Shown: piece by piece, positions 39,006-49,727 of the stretch
Layout: every line of letters starts with the position of its first letter
How positions within the stretch are numbered: the stretch's first letter is position 1
Assembly: GCA_029641185.1 (NCBI GenBank)
Contig: JAPWGK010000007.1
Span: forward strand, 1,488,001 to 1,552,000
Length of the DNA stretch: 64,000 nucleotides
Reading direction: 5' to 3'
Source of the DNA: Pseudofabraea citricarpa
Taxonomy: Eukaryota > Ascomycota > Leotiomycetes > Helotiales > Dermateaceae
Notes under the pieces: generated by a model
Databases searched by the model: none
Seen by the model: only the letters and a program-made list of their open reading frames with translations
What the model was told of the DNA's origin: nothing
Made by a program: the position numbers and the translations under genes

Positions 39006-39126
39006 TAACTAATTAAAGCGGGGCGGGCGATAATTTCGCCTATAGTACCTATACGGCTTAGCGAAGAGGTGGGCGAAGCGTAGTACCCACCTCTTAATTA
39101 TAGAGCTTTTACGTATGGGTGTGGTG
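39006..39126 (-). repeat. Right terminal inverted repeat
   Basis: Reverse-complement partner of the left TIR, ending GTATGGGTGTGGTG at 39126. The inner palindrome AAGAGGTGGG(N12)CCCACCTCTT is perfect in this copy. Beyond about 120 bp the two sides no longer match. Confidence 0.85.
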
Positions 39127-39562
39127 CTTCCCAAGCCATCCAAGCAGCACCAGCGCCCAATCAACATCAGCAGCAACATTTGAGCCGAGGTATTTGGTCG
39201 TGCATCATGTCATACCATGCCGGCAATGCTTGTCATGTCCCGAAGAGGAAGTACCACCATGTCGACCGCGTCCGGCATGTCCACAATATCCAGCAAGTCG
39301 GTCATCTACCCTCTATGAATCCATCACCCATCACCCATCACCCGTCAGCCATCACCACCACGCTATCCATGCCAACACTGACGGACTCTCTAGTCTCGTC
39401 TCTATGGACTTCATCAACCATGTCTCGCGAGCCAAGGGCAAGCGTCGCCCAGAGCTGTCTCGCAATGGCTATCCCTACCCATCCATGTCATCCGCTTTCT
39501 CGTCACTACTCGTCACCATGTGTTCCCCATCAGCATCCATACCGACCCTGGACTCTGCAGTA
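39127..39562 (+). pseudogene. Sequence downstream of the element, possible continuation of the ORF begun at 18481
   Basis: Starting from the right copy of the 8-bp duplication (CTTCCCAA), the frame of the 18481 fragment stays open through codons rich in Gln and His, then Pro/Ser/Thr-rich sequence, up to the TA at 39561-39562 where the second transposon inserted. The base composition is normal and not RIP-like. Introns may be hidden here (for example GTATTTGG at 39191). CATCACC repeats near 39325-39360 make other frames look open too. The family is unknown, and I am unsure that it is protein-coding throughout. Confidence 0.35.
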
Positions 39563-41239
39563 CGTAGGACGCGGCCAAAAGTAATGGGAATGCCAAGAGC
39601 CTTGGCATACAGGGGTCCCCTGGAGCTTCCCAATTAGGATGTCTTGGCGTCCTTCTGAATAACCTTAGAGTATTAGTTTTTAGTATAATTTATATAGTAG
39701 AAGGATGAACTAGAAGAGCTAAAAGAGATAATAATATATAAAATATAAGAGAATCGATTAAGCTATTAATAAACGCGACTAAGATTTATTTTCCTTTTAT
39801 TTCTCTCTTTCTTATATTTATTACTACCTTCTAATTTAATAACCTTCTAGATATAAACTAGTATCCTTTTAATTTACTTTTATATTCTCTCTTATTTTAT
39901 TTTATCCTAATACTCTTCTTAATCCTTTTTTATTTATTTTACTAAAGTTATTACGTCTTTCTTTATAATTTCTCTTTTTATCTAGAACTAGGGCGACTTA
40001 ATCGCGTTTAAATTAGGGTTATTTGCTAGTTATAATATTCTTAGGACTTTCTAGAAAGTATATATATAATACTAGTATTTATACGCGTACGAGAAAGTAT
40101 TATCCTTTTATACGATTATATTAGGGCGATCTATTTAGTACTCTCGAGCGAATAATAAGAGCTTCTTTTTTAAGATTTATATATAATATTAATACTAGTC
40201 GATTTCTCTTCTAATAATCTTTCTAATAAGCTTTCTAGTAACTTTAGTTTATTTTTATATAAATTTCTTACTAGGAATCTAATATATTTAAATTCTAAGT
40301 TTCTATATATTATTTTTAATCTCTTATTTAGCCTTATAAATAGGTTCTAAGGCTTTATTTTATTCTTTTAACTATTTAATTAACTTTTACTTCTTTTTAG
40401 TAGTTTTATCTTCTTAAATATAATAAGAGTTTTTCTTATTATACGAAAAATAACCCTAGAATATAAATTATTTAAAACCTTTTTATTAATACTAAATATA
40501 ATATTTATAATAAGCTTTTAACGTTAATTACTAGTATCGTAATCGACCCTATTAACCTCTTATTATTATAGCTATTTTATCCGACTAAATCACGTTTTTC
40601 TAATCCTCTAAAGTCTAGTATTTATAATTCTTATATTATTTTAATCGAATAACTTTCGTATTATCTATAAGGCCTAGTTTCTACGATAATTTAAGAGCCT
40701 TATAACCTAAACGATAAAAGATTCGATAAATCGTACGAGTAGAAATATTACCTCGTACCTAGCTTAATATTTTAGTTACTATCTATTAGTAAAATTATTT
40801 TTTAGTAAAAGAATTCTTTATTATAATAACTTTAATTAGTTCCTATATATTATCTATAGTTTTTTTAGATTTACTAGGCTTAGGAGTATCCTTTATATAT
40901 TATACTAAGAGAATCCTACTAATAGTTAGATCGTAGCTTCTTTTAATAGCTATAAGGCGAAGTTAATATATTATACTCTTTAATAAGCCTATTATTTTAA
41001 CGATATCGACTATAGGAACGCTAATTTCAACTAAAGCTAGAGCTTAGATTCTAGTACCTAAATTATAGTATTTTTTACCGACCATGGTAGCGTACGAATA
41101 GCTTCAAAAATGGATGTTGAAGAGGAAGGAATATCACGATATTAGGGGAATTTTGGGAGGGAATACCCCTGTAAAAGGCCCCTGCACTGTGCGGCCTTGG
41201 CATTCTTGGCATTCCCATTACTTTTGGCCGCGACCTCCG
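39563..41239 (-). mobile_element. RIP-degraded Tc1/mariner-type element
   Basis: About 1,677 bp flanked by TA on both sides (39561-39562 and 41240-41241). The ~36-bp terminal inverted repeats share the core GCGGCCAAAAGTAATGGGAA and the following TGCCAAG. The ends are unmutated, but the inside (about 39660-41085) is CA/TG-depleted. On the minus strand a decayed transposase is visible. A helix-turn-helix-like ISTRTI...LGYKAL stretch lies near 40690-40750, and a W/*TLED-x3-VI-x-SD segment near 40560-40615 matches the first catalytic Asp region of DDE transposases. All frames carry stops. Confidence 0.8.
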
Positions 41240-41370
41240 TAGAGCAAACCCCACTCGCGACGCATCTATTACCGGTACGGGTCTGGTAGCCATGCTCTCC
41301 CATTAAATACCCACGATTCGACCCGGACTTGTTGTGCCGTTTCCCTTCGTTGACATTCTTGTCAATCAAC

Positions 41371-43364
41371 ATGCCTGGTGAGTACGCCTTATTCAGAGCA
41401 TCTTGTCTTGTCTTGTCTTGCGCTGATGATGGTCTATTGCAGTCCCTCTCGCCCTGGCCACGCCGGCCGCTATTGCTGGTCTGGCATACGTGAACGCGAA
41501 ATTATGTGTCGGCTACGACTATCGTCTGATCGGGAGCGCGGTCAAGGCTCAGGCAAAGGTGAGCATTAGGGAGATGCGGGATCGCTTGAATCTCTTCTAT
41601 GTCCTCGAGAGCTATGCGCAGGGCAAGCTCGCCAATTCGCCCTTTATCATATTCGACGGCCGGCAATGGACATACAAGGAGACCTACGACGCGGCCCTTA
41701 AGTACGGCACATGGTTGAGGAATACACACAATGTTCAGTCAAAGGAGATCGTGGCAATGGATTTCATGAACGGGTCGCTCTTCATCTTTCTCTGGTTTGG
41801 CTTATGGAGCATCGGCGCAAAACCAGCCTTTATCAATTACAACCTCACCGACAATGCGCTGGCCCATTGCATTCAGGCCTCCAAGACAAGGCTGGTTTTG
41901 GTCGACCCCGAGATTGAGAAGAATGTGACGGACCATGTCAAATCCTCCCTGCCCGATGTCACTTTTCAAACATTCACCCCTCAATTGGAGACGATAGTTC
42001 GTTCGATCGAGCCAGTCCGCCAACCCGATGCAGATCGCTCTGAAGATCAAGCTCGCAATATCGCCATGCTCATATACACCAGTGGCACCACCGGTCTGCC
42101 CAAACCAGCAATTGTGAGCTGGTTGAAAGCTACGGTAGGATCAGAACATGTAGCTAGCTGGATGGGTCTCCGGCATTCAGATACATTTTATACAGTAAGT
42201 CATATCCATGTTCCTGCAAACACGACCTAACCCGAGCAGTGTATGCCGATATATCACTCGTCCGCTGCGGTATTGGGAGTTTTAACGTCGCTTGCGGCTG
42301 GAGCTACGATATCAATCGGGAAGAAGTTCTCCACGAAGACGTTCTGGAAAGAAGTCCGCGCATCAAATGCCACATATATTCAATACGTAGGCGAAACTTG
42401 CCGATATCTTCTAGCGGTCCCTCCCGAGATAGATCCCATCACCGGTGCAAATATGGACAAGCAAAACAACGTTCGAGTGGCGTTCGGAAACGGGCTGCGA
42501 CCCGAGATTTGGAACCGATTTAAAGAACGCTTTGATATCGAGACCATTGCCGAGTTTTATGCAGCCACCGAGGGTGCCGGTGGATCATTCAACTACTCCA
42601 AAAATGATTTCTCCAAGGGTGCAATTGGTCGGAACGGCACGCTCGGATCGATGGTACTCGGACCAAATACCGCTATAGTGGAGCTCGACTGGGAGACCCA
42701 GCAGCCATGGCGAGACCCGAAGACCGGTCTCTGCAAGAAAGTAAAACCGGGTGAGCCGGGTGAGGCACTCTATCGACTGGACCCTACCGATGTTAGCAAG
42801 AGATTTCAAGGTTATTACGGCAACTCTAATTCCACCGAGAGCAAGATCATACGTGATGCGTTTCTGAAAGGCGATGCGTGGTTCCGGACCGGCGATATGC
42901 TCAGCTGGGACTCGGAAGGACGAATGTACTTCAGTGATCGACTTGGAGACACTTTCAGATGGAAGAGTGAGAATGTGTCGACTAGTGAAGTATCCGAGTG
43001 CCTAGGAGAACACCCGAAAGTTCAGGGTTCGAATGTTTATGGCGTGGAACTACCACATCATGATGGCCGTGCAGGATGTGTAGCCCTTGTACTTAGCGAG
43101 GAGCCAAATGAGCAGTTGCTTCAATCGCTGGCCCAACATACCCAAAAGAAATTGCCTCGTTTCGCAGTCCCTCTCTTCCTGCGCATCACGGAACAAATCC
43201 AGACGACCGGTACAAATAAGCAACAGAAGCATGTCGTAAGAGCAGAAGGAGTTGATCCAAAGAAGGTGGGCAAGGATGCATTGTACTGGTTGCAGAATGG
43301 GACATATGTGAGTTTCAGACCCAAAGACTGGGAGGAACTCAACGGAGGTAGGGTGAAGTTGTGA
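41371..43364 (+). CDS. FAT1: Fat1-type very-long-chain acyl-CoA synthetase / fatty-acid transporter
   Basis: Three exons: 41371-41377, 41443-42194 and 42240-43364; the product is 627 residues. The first exon codes for only MP and one base. The protein has a hydrophobic N-terminus (VPLALATPAAIAGLAYV), the AMP-binding motif IYTSGTTGLPK at about 213-223, and the FATP/VLACS signature DRLGDTFRWKSEN at about 486-498. These separate Fat1/SLC27 proteins from ordinary acyl-CoA ligases. The enzyme activates very-long-chain fatty acids with ATP and CoA and takes part in their uptake. It ends in VKL, a weak peroxisomal PTS1-like tail reminiscent of the IKL end of yeast Fat1. A Tc1-like element ends only 131 bp upstream of the ATG, so the promoter may be affected. 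Confidence 0.92.
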
Positions 43365-43562
43365 TATGAGCGCTGTCATCTTTTAGATACCCATCATGTT
43401 TTGTTAAAGACGAAGATACCATGCATACAATTAGGCCAAGAAAACGGCTTGTGAATATCAACCATAATAAAAGCAAAATCTCACTTATCACAACCGAGAC
43501 TTGGGTGAACACCCCAGCTATTTTACAGATCTTCTAATAACAGCTGAAATGAAAGCAGTGTT

Positions 43563-46370
43563 TTATGTTGGTATACCATCCCACAGAAATTGGTTGTCCA
43601 AAAAACCGCTCGTTGAATCGTTGGGAATCATAAAAGAAAATGTTTCACATCCTTCAAAAGAGTGCTCGAATTGCTGTGATGTAAGTCCCGCATCTACCAG
43701 GCAACTTTCAGCAGTCCTTTGCAAATGCCTGAGTCTCTCCAGAAGTGCATTTGAAAGCACACTGGAAGCAAGAAGTGCCATATCCGATTTCTTGCCGATA
43801 TGCCACAACGCCTCAATGCAATTTTCACACCGGCTCTGGGGGCTCTCGAGCTTTTCCGCGCTGTAAATTGGCTTCACATCTGGACTTGGTAATAATTCCA
43901 ATAAAACTGAGCCGGCCTTGCTAAAAGACCGGATAAGAACTTCGGTCCAGGGTTCAGTGAGCAGGGCGCCTTTATTAACAGCGAAATGAAACTCTTTCGC
44001 CTGCGAGAACGATGACTCCTGGCGAGGAGAAGAGCAGCGACCTAGATCCGATACGGAATACGAATTATGAATACGAAGATTCGGGACAAGTCGAGTCGAG
44101 GCGCGTCTACTTCTTTCGGCATCCAATCCTATCCTCGAATCATCAATCTCCTCGATGATATCTGCGAGTAGCAGTCCAGCAAGGTGCCAGTGCCCAGCGA
44201 GAACGACGTACCAGGATTGGATCCGGGCAGGGAGGCTGTCGTGATGATTTATGCAGTCTCGGAAGAAGGGCGCGAAGTGTGTATTCCAGTACTCATTGAT
44301 CTGGAGAGCTTCATGTATCGCAAGTTCCAATTTCTGATTTCGGACATGTCTTGCCATTAGTGTCTGCAGGCGAGTTACCTTGCGGAAGTATAGAACTTTT
44401 ATGGGTGCTGCGTCGCTGAGTACTGAGGCTGCCGACTCGTAAGAGCATGGCCACCGTGTTATTCTATTCACTCGTCGAGGACTCTGCTTTTCGAGTAAGA
44501 AGCTGTCCCAGAGATTCGATGCATCTTTGTTTAGCAGGCATGACATGGCCGTTGGCGGTGATGCGGGTTCGAAGTAGTCTAAATTGATCTTGGTGGGTCT
44601 AATATTTGATAGGGGTTCTTGTGGTAAGACATCGCTATCTTCATCGGACACGACGAGTGGCCGTTGGGTCATGGCTGCCGAGAGCGTATCGAACATGATC
44701 CCAAGCCAAAACAACATGTTGAAAGTTTGTCGGTCTTCTTCGGAAAGTACACCTGTGACGATTGTTGGAGTTCCTCTCGCATAGCCAGTGATGATTTTCC
44801 TGTCCTTGACCGATACCGTATTCTGCGCCACGGACTTCTCAATCCTGTTTCGGAAGGAGAAGATTTGCCTCAATGCAGTTTCGAGAAATATCGGGGGCCC
44901 TTCCATACTGACTACTTGATTTAATTCCTCGACTCCACTGGCCTCCCTAGATATCCCATGTCGTTCTTTGTCGTTGAGTGGCCTTTGGACCAACGAGAAG
45001 ATGATATTTGCAAATGCCAGACGAAACGACTCGATATGCGATGTTTTGTGTAATGCTTGTCTCGCATCGTGCCAGAATGTCTCCTGTAGCGTCCTATCAA
45101 ATTCCAACGGCTTTGGGCTATCATCACCCAGTGCAACAAAATCCGAGTCCATGGTTGTGGTGCTGTGGCATGACGCCGCTGAAAAGCTACTTGATGCCAA
45201 TTTGTCGTCGCTTAATTGTCCAGCACTTCTGTCGCTAGATTGGGCCCATTGCGCAGCAAATGCCATGATCGTCTTTCTCAAGACAACCCCAGCAGCTTTG
45301 TCTTCGGAGACGGTCAGCTGCCTACTTCTGAGATTCGAGGATGCTTTATCTAAGCTACAAACGCGCTGAAGGATGCGGTTGGACCAAGCCGGCCCCCATT
45401 CTTCCCTCATTGGATTTGCTGATCTTGCGAAGGAAGGGCTTTTGGATTGGGCTTCTGACGTATAAGGGCACGTTACATCGGTGAGCCAACACGAGAGTGC
45501 GTGTTCCACACTATCGTGGTATATTTTCATTAGCCCGTCGCTGATAAATCCTTGATTGGTCGTGCTCGCGAGATGGTATTCCAACGTGTCAGATGAGGGA
45601 TCATTGAGAATTGAGTCTGACTGATGCGTAGCTGATGATTGACGTGTACTCATGCTTGAAGCTGATTTACATATAGAGCTAGATGAACTTGATGGACCAA
45701 GGAAGGATCGTCTTGTATTCCTGCGTTTCCGTCGTCGGTTGACTGGCAACGTCTCATGAGAATGACGCGCTGAATGACCAGTAGCTTCAGAATTGGTACT
45801 CTGCATGAATCTTTCACTGATATATTGTCCCGAGGGAATAAGAACGGCCGGTGATTGGCACCAGACATTTTCGTCCTCGAGAAAGTCAGTAGGATAATCT
45901 TTTTGGGATTTTGGAGAGGGCTCAAGCCAAGGTTCTTGAATCAACCCTATATCTGCAGCCGAAGAGAAGTCTGTAGATGGCGAGAAAGAGAAATCCTTTT
46001 CAAGAATAGAGTTGGTACTTGACGGGAGAGAAGAAAGGCCGCCCACAAAGTTCGAGTTTTCAGTTTGATCGACATCGTGGAACTTTGGTAAGAGGATTCT
46101 ATTCTGCCGTGACTTCTCACTGGAGTTGACCTGACAATCCCGGCTTTCTTTCGGCGTGTTTCTCGAGTTCAGCCACTCTAATGTACACGTCTTGCGAGTT
46201 TTGCTGCAATTTGAGCATGAATCTACGCATGACACCGTGCCTTTCTCTTGGAATAGAAAAGTTGATTCTTCTGGGATGGCAATGTCACACGCCCGTTTGC
46301 CTTTCCGGCACTGATCACAGCTGCGAAACTGTCGGCGCCGTGTTTGAGAGCTCTCTGAATCTCTACGCAT
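43563..46370 (-). CDS. Zn2Cys6 transcription factor with a long zinc-cluster loop
   Basis: Single-exon frame of 935 residues. The N-terminus has the binuclear cluster C18-x2-C21-x6-C28 (CDQCRKGKRAC), then C52-x2-C55-x6-C62 (CSNCSKTRKTC). The loop between the third and fourth ligands is 23 residues, longer than the usual 5-12, and contains another Cys at 48. The middle is Ser-rich (SSSSSSIC...), and the long C-terminal part has the helical character of a fungal transcription factor homology region, although I cannot place its borders. It is expected to be a nuclear DNA-binding regulator. It lies downstream of the monooxygenase on the same strand, 378 bp away. TGCGGAT occurs near 46610 in its own upstream region, matching motifs before the monooxygenase. 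Confidence 0.88.
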   Translation of the reverse strand: MRRDSESSQTRRRQFRSCDQCRKGKRACDIAIPEESTFLFQEKGTVSCVDSCSNCSKTRKTCTLEWLNSRNTPKESRDCQVNSSEKSRQNRILLPKFHDVDQTENSNFVGGLSSLPSSTNSILEKDFSFSPSTDFSSAADIGLIQEPWLEPSPKSQKDYPTDFLEDENVWCQSPAVLIPSGQYISERFMQSTNSEATGHSARHSHETLPVNRRRKRRNTRRSFLGPSSSSSSICKSASSMSTRQSSATHQSDSILNDPSSDTLEYHLASTTNQGFISDGLMKIYHDSVEHALSCWLTDVTCPYTSEAQSKSPSFARSANPMREEWGPAWSNRILQRVCSLDKASSNLRSRQLTVSEDKAAGVVLRKTIMAFAAQWAQSSDRSAGQLSDDKLASSSFSAASCHSTTTMDSDFVALGDDSPKPLEFDRTLQETFWHDARQALHKTSHIESFRLAFANIIFSLVQRPLNDKERHGISREASGVEELNQVVSMEGPPIFLETALRQIFSFRNRIEKSVAQNTVSVKDRKIITGYARGTPTIVTGVLSEEDRQTFNMLFWLGIMFDTLSAAMTQRPLVVSDEDSDVLPQEPLSNIRPTKINLDYFEPASPPTAMSCLLNKDASNLWDSFLLEKQSPRRVNRITRWPCSYESAASVLSDAAPIKVLYFRKVTRLQTLMARHVRNQKLELAIHEALQINEYWNTHFAPFFRDCINHHDSLPARIQSWYVVLAGHWHLAGLLLADIIEEIDDSRIGLDAERSRRASTRLVPNLRIHNSYSVSDLGRCSSPRQESSFSQAKEFHFAVNKGALLTEPWTEVLIRSFSKAGSVLLELLPSPDVKPIYSAEKLESPQSRCENCIEALWHIGKKSDMALLASSVLSNALLERLRHLQRTAESCLVDAGLTSQQFEHSFEGCETFSFMIPNDSTSGFLDNQFLWDGIPT

Positions 46371-46748
46371 CGCTGGCTATGTATGCTCTTTGTTGACCTC
46401 TTGGCTCTTCTCGAAGAAAGTTGACGTTTCTGCTGGAAGGTATCGAATTTCGATCTCTTTTTTGGTAGAAGACGCAACAAAGAGTATGTGATACGTGTGA
46501 TGGCTGAGAGTCAGAGCAGGAGCTGTTGAAGATTATATGTGCGGGGTTTGCTCGCTCGGAGGCGGTGCGGGGAAAGAACTGGGGTAACGAAACCTTATGT
46601 CGCTTAATCATCCGCATCGCTTAGTTATCAAATATTATTTCTCGAGACAGAGACACCACAGCCAAGCAAAGAATAATTCATTGAATACTAAATACGAGGT
46701 TTTGACAGTAATTGAAGCTATAAAACCAGGCTTGCATATAAAGCTGGA
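46371..46748. promoter_or_regulatory. Region between monooxygenase 3' end and Zn2Cys6 gene 5' end
   Basis: Holds the promoter of the regulator and the terminator of the monooxygenase. One ATCCGCA/TGCGGAT is at 46610-46616 and a TGCGGGG near 46565. No coding frame is seen. Confidence 0.5.
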
Positions 46749-48428
46749 TCATTTCACGGTTCTGAACCCTTTCCACTCCGGAAGAGCTGCCCGAATTTCC
46801 TCTTTGTATGCCGGGATGCCACCAGCATAATTGGTTTGCTCAAAAGCTTTCCCTGGCAAACTTCCACCCATATAGGTTGATTTGGTCGTTGGAAACAGTG
46901 TTTTGTTGGAAATATCATTGATTCTCTGCTTCCAAACCTTGGATGCTTCTGGTGTTGGATCAATATATTTCAATCCTTCGCGTTCAACTTTGATGATAGC
47001 GTCAGCAATCCAACGGCCTTGAACCTCGACACTAGACGGTCCGTTGCTAAGCAAAGTTGGACCATGTGGACCGTAGAGATGGAACATATTTGGGTAACCG
47101 CTGACAGTTGTGCCAAGATAGGTTGTTGCAGCTTGTTTCCACTCATCCTTCAGAGTGGTTCCGTGAATACTTTTCAGTCCCATGTTGGTCATACCACCAG
47201 TGACGATATCAAATCCGGTAGCAATAGCAATGACATCAAACTCATGTAGAGTTCCATCGCTTGTCAAAATACCAGTTGGTTTGAACTCCACAATAGAGGT
47301 CTTGTTAATGTCGACAATGTCGACATTTGGACGGTTGAACTGTTCGTAGAAGTTCTGCTCCAGACATGGGCGTTTAACACCAAATGGATGAGGAGGCTCT
47401 AGCGGAGCCAGAAGATCTCTCTTTTTAGGGTCGCCGACGCGGTTGCGAACGTTTTTGGCCCAGAAGTCGTACGCGCGACGGTTGGCTTTAGGATCGATGA
47501 GCATATCCTTATAATTGCCCAACCAGAATGAGAATCCACCGTGGTCCCACAACTTTTGATAGAAAGCTTCTTGCTCTTCATAGGTATCTTCGAAGGTCCC
47601 CTTCTCACTCCAAGTATGCAAGAATCCACCAAAGCATTTTTCTCGTAGCTCGAAGAGTCGATGATAGAAGGCCTTTGCATTTTGTTGTTGCTCATGAGTC
47701 AATGGCTTCTTGCCCATTGGGATTGCGAGGTTCGGAGTTCTTTGGAAGACTTTGAGCGAGCCAACTTCGGGGGCCCATTCTTGGGAAATCTGTACTCCTG
47801 ATGCGCCTGTCCCAATAACAGCACAACGCTTTCCTTTCACGTCGACACCTTCTTCGGGCCAGAAAGACGAGTGGTGAATAACTCCTTGGAAAGAATCAAT
47901 ACCTTTGAAATCCGGAATGTAACGTTTGGCTGCAAAACCTGCAGCCACAACAAGATACTTGCTATGGGCAGTTCTTCCATCTTCGGTTTTCACTTGCCAT
48001 TTACCTTGGTTTTCATCGAACTGGGCATCAACGACGACGCTATTGAATGCGCAATCTTTCTTGATATCGAGAACTTTATCAACATGGTCGAAGTAGGCTC
48101 GGAGGTCTTTGTAGTTTGGATAGTTGCAATCCCAAGTCCAATCCTTCCATACCTCGGGGATTGAGAACTCATACTCCGGTACTTCTGAGTCAACCATCGC
48201 TCCAGGATAGCTGTTCCAACGCCAAGTGCCGCCCAAGTCTGTTCCGGCCTCATATATCACGGCATTGAGACCGCGTTTCCTGAGTTCGTAGAGAAGATAA
48301 ACCCCACCGAAACCTGCCCCGACAATAAGGACGTCAACTTCAAGCTTGTCGGCATAACGACCGGTTGTAGATTGGCGCAAAGCGAACTCTTTCAACTCTG
48401 ATTTCATTTTCGTAGATTTCAAGTGCAA
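46749..48428 (-). CDS. Baeyer-Villiger flavin monooxygenase (cyclohexanone monooxygenase type)
   Basis: Single exon, 559 residues. The order of motifs is diagnostic: FAD-binding GAGFGG (37-42), GGTWRWNSYPGAMVDSE (from 66), the Baeyer-Villiger fingerprint FQGVIHHSSFWP (180-191, pattern F-x-G-x3-H-x3-W-P), and the NADPH-binding GTGASG (206-211). Such enzymes use NADPH and O2 to insert oxygen next to a ketone, giving esters or lactones, in degradation of cyclic ketones or in secondary metabolism. The substrate cannot be read from sequence. An internal Met8 could also be the start. The upstream region carries two CGG-N2-CCG palindromes, and a Zn2Cys6 regulator gene follows, so the two may form a regulator-target pair. 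Confidence 0.93.
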   Translation of the reverse strand: MHLKSTKMKSELKEFALRQSTTGRYADKLEVDVLIVGAGFGGVYLLYELRKRGLNAVIYEAGTDLGGTWRWNSYPGAMVDSEVPEYEFSIPEVWKDWTWDCNYPNYKDLRAYFDHVDKVLDIKKDCAFNSVVVDAQFDENQGKWQVKTEDGRTAHSKYLVVAAGFAAKRYIPDFKGIDSFQGVIHHSSFWPEEGVDVKGKRCAVIGTGASGVQISQEWAPEVGSLKVFQRTPNLAIPMGKKPLTHEQQQNAKAFYHRLFELREKCFGGFLHTWSEKGTFEDTYEEQEAFYQKLWDHGGFSFWLGNYKDMLIDPKANRRAYDFWAKNVRNRVGDPKKRDLLAPLEPPHPFGVKRPCLEQNFYEQFNRPNVDIVDINKTSIVEFKPTGILTSDGTLHEFDVIAIATGFDIVTGGMTNMGLKSIHGTTLKDEWKQAATTYLGTTVSGYPNMFHLYGPHGPTLLSNGPSSVEVQGRWIADAIIKVEREGLKYIDPTPEASKVWKQRINDISNKTLFPTTKSTYMGGSLPGKAFEQTNYAGGIPAYKEEIRAALPEWKGFRTVK

Positions 48429-48601
48429 ATGGTGTGTAAGTTCTGATTTTGGAACTGATGATGTCTAAAATAAACCGAGAAAGCAGCGCTTTAAGTATTC
48501 TTATCCTCGAAGGCCTTAAGGTAGAACTGTGAGAACTTCTGAGCCCGAGAAACATGAGAGTCACCAATATCGTACACTACTTTGAGATTGAGGGGTCTTC
48601 A

Positions 48602-48621
48602 ATAATGCGGTTCCGCATTAT
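48602..48621. promoter_or_regulatory. Perfect palindrome with CGG-N2-CCG core
   Basis: ATAATGCGG-TT-CCGCATTAT, a 9-bp stem with two spacer bases, 174-193 bp upstream of the monooxygenase ATG. Inverted CGG triplets are the standard target of Zn2Cys6 dimers. Confidence 0.6.
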
Positions 48622-48758
48622 CGTGTATACTGGCACTTCTATGTTCAAGAACATTTTTCGTAGCCAAGAAGGGCGCGTGTTGGAGAATCCATAAAGCTGT
48701 GCCTCTACTCAGAAGAGGATTTAGAGTAGAACTCCAGCCATTCGAAGCTATTGGTTTA

Positions 48759-48770
48759 TGCGGATCCGCA
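48759..48770. promoter_or_regulatory. Second palindrome TGCGGATCCGCA
   Basis: Same TGCGG-N2-CCGCA arrangement as 48606-48617, about 150 bp farther upstream. A one-sided TGCGGATCC follows at 48812-48820 and a TGCGGA at 48865-48870. Confidence 0.6.
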
Positions 48771-49727
48771 GCACTTGACAGCAGACCAATGCCCAATTTT
48801 GGCGAGGGGTCTGCGGATCCCCCGGCTATCCCGTAGATTGTGGGGAAGTCAAGCGAGAGCTATATGCGGAGCAAATGCATCCTTGAAGGCTGATCGTTAG
48901 TTGGTCACTAAAAGCGGGGTAGTTGAGACAAATTTACACACCAGTACTCGTATCAGCTATTCAAATCTTTTTCAGGAAAGATTTGCTTGACTAGTCTTGT
49001 TACTTGACTGAGCTAAGGAGGGGTAAAATCGAGAGTTGGTAGCTACACACCGTAGCATACTGTGACTCTGATCCTAACCCGTTCCATGAACCAATGTAGA
49101 AAGAGCTATTTGTTTGAACCTAGTATTTTATGTTATTCATTTGAGCTTTGCTGTACCCAGAGCGCTGGTTCCATCTACCAGAAGGTGCACAGCCTTGACA
49201 TGTTGATTTACTATGGAACCTGAAAATTTTCAGATTAATTACTTTTTGAAACAATTGTAATGATCCCTCCCCTATAAACTGGCACATTTGCAGGGTTATA
49301 AACCATAAGCACTAAATTTGTGTGAGATAACTTATACTACTGCCAAACGGCTCTGTTTGATAGGTATCTTACTGGGCTGCTAATATGCTCTGTTTACGTG
49401 ATCTACCGTCCACCTTCTGGTACTATTAGTATTGAAAGGCTCAGATATAATTGCCACTCCTCCAAATAATATTTCTACAGTGCCTGACTTTGGATCTAGC
49501 ACCAATGCCACGCCAACTGAAACCTTACATCTTGTTTTTTCTACAAGTGCCGCTGATTCGTGCAAGTCGAGATCACATATATGATTATTATTATGCTTGC
49601 CGTTTTCAGAGGTATTTTGGAGGATTCGATGTAGGTTTGAATGATGAGAAATTCGTGATGCATTTGCTACTATAATAGTGAAATTTCGCCTTTAATTGTA
49701 AAATGAAAAAACAAATGCTTCTTTTCC

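Larger units (their letters stand above)
48429..49727. other. Intergenic region: monooxygenase promoter and CDF gene 5'/3' flanks
   Basis: Besides the palindromes listed separately, about 1.3 kb has no supported gene. The 49.0-49.7 kb part is mildly AT-rich and holds only short shadow frames. Confidence 0.45.

Noticed and set aside
39119..39637. 172-residue frame spanning the end of the giant element and the start of the Tc1-like element
   Set aside because: It crosses two transposon borders and is open mostly because of CATCACC-type repeats; it is not a natural gene.
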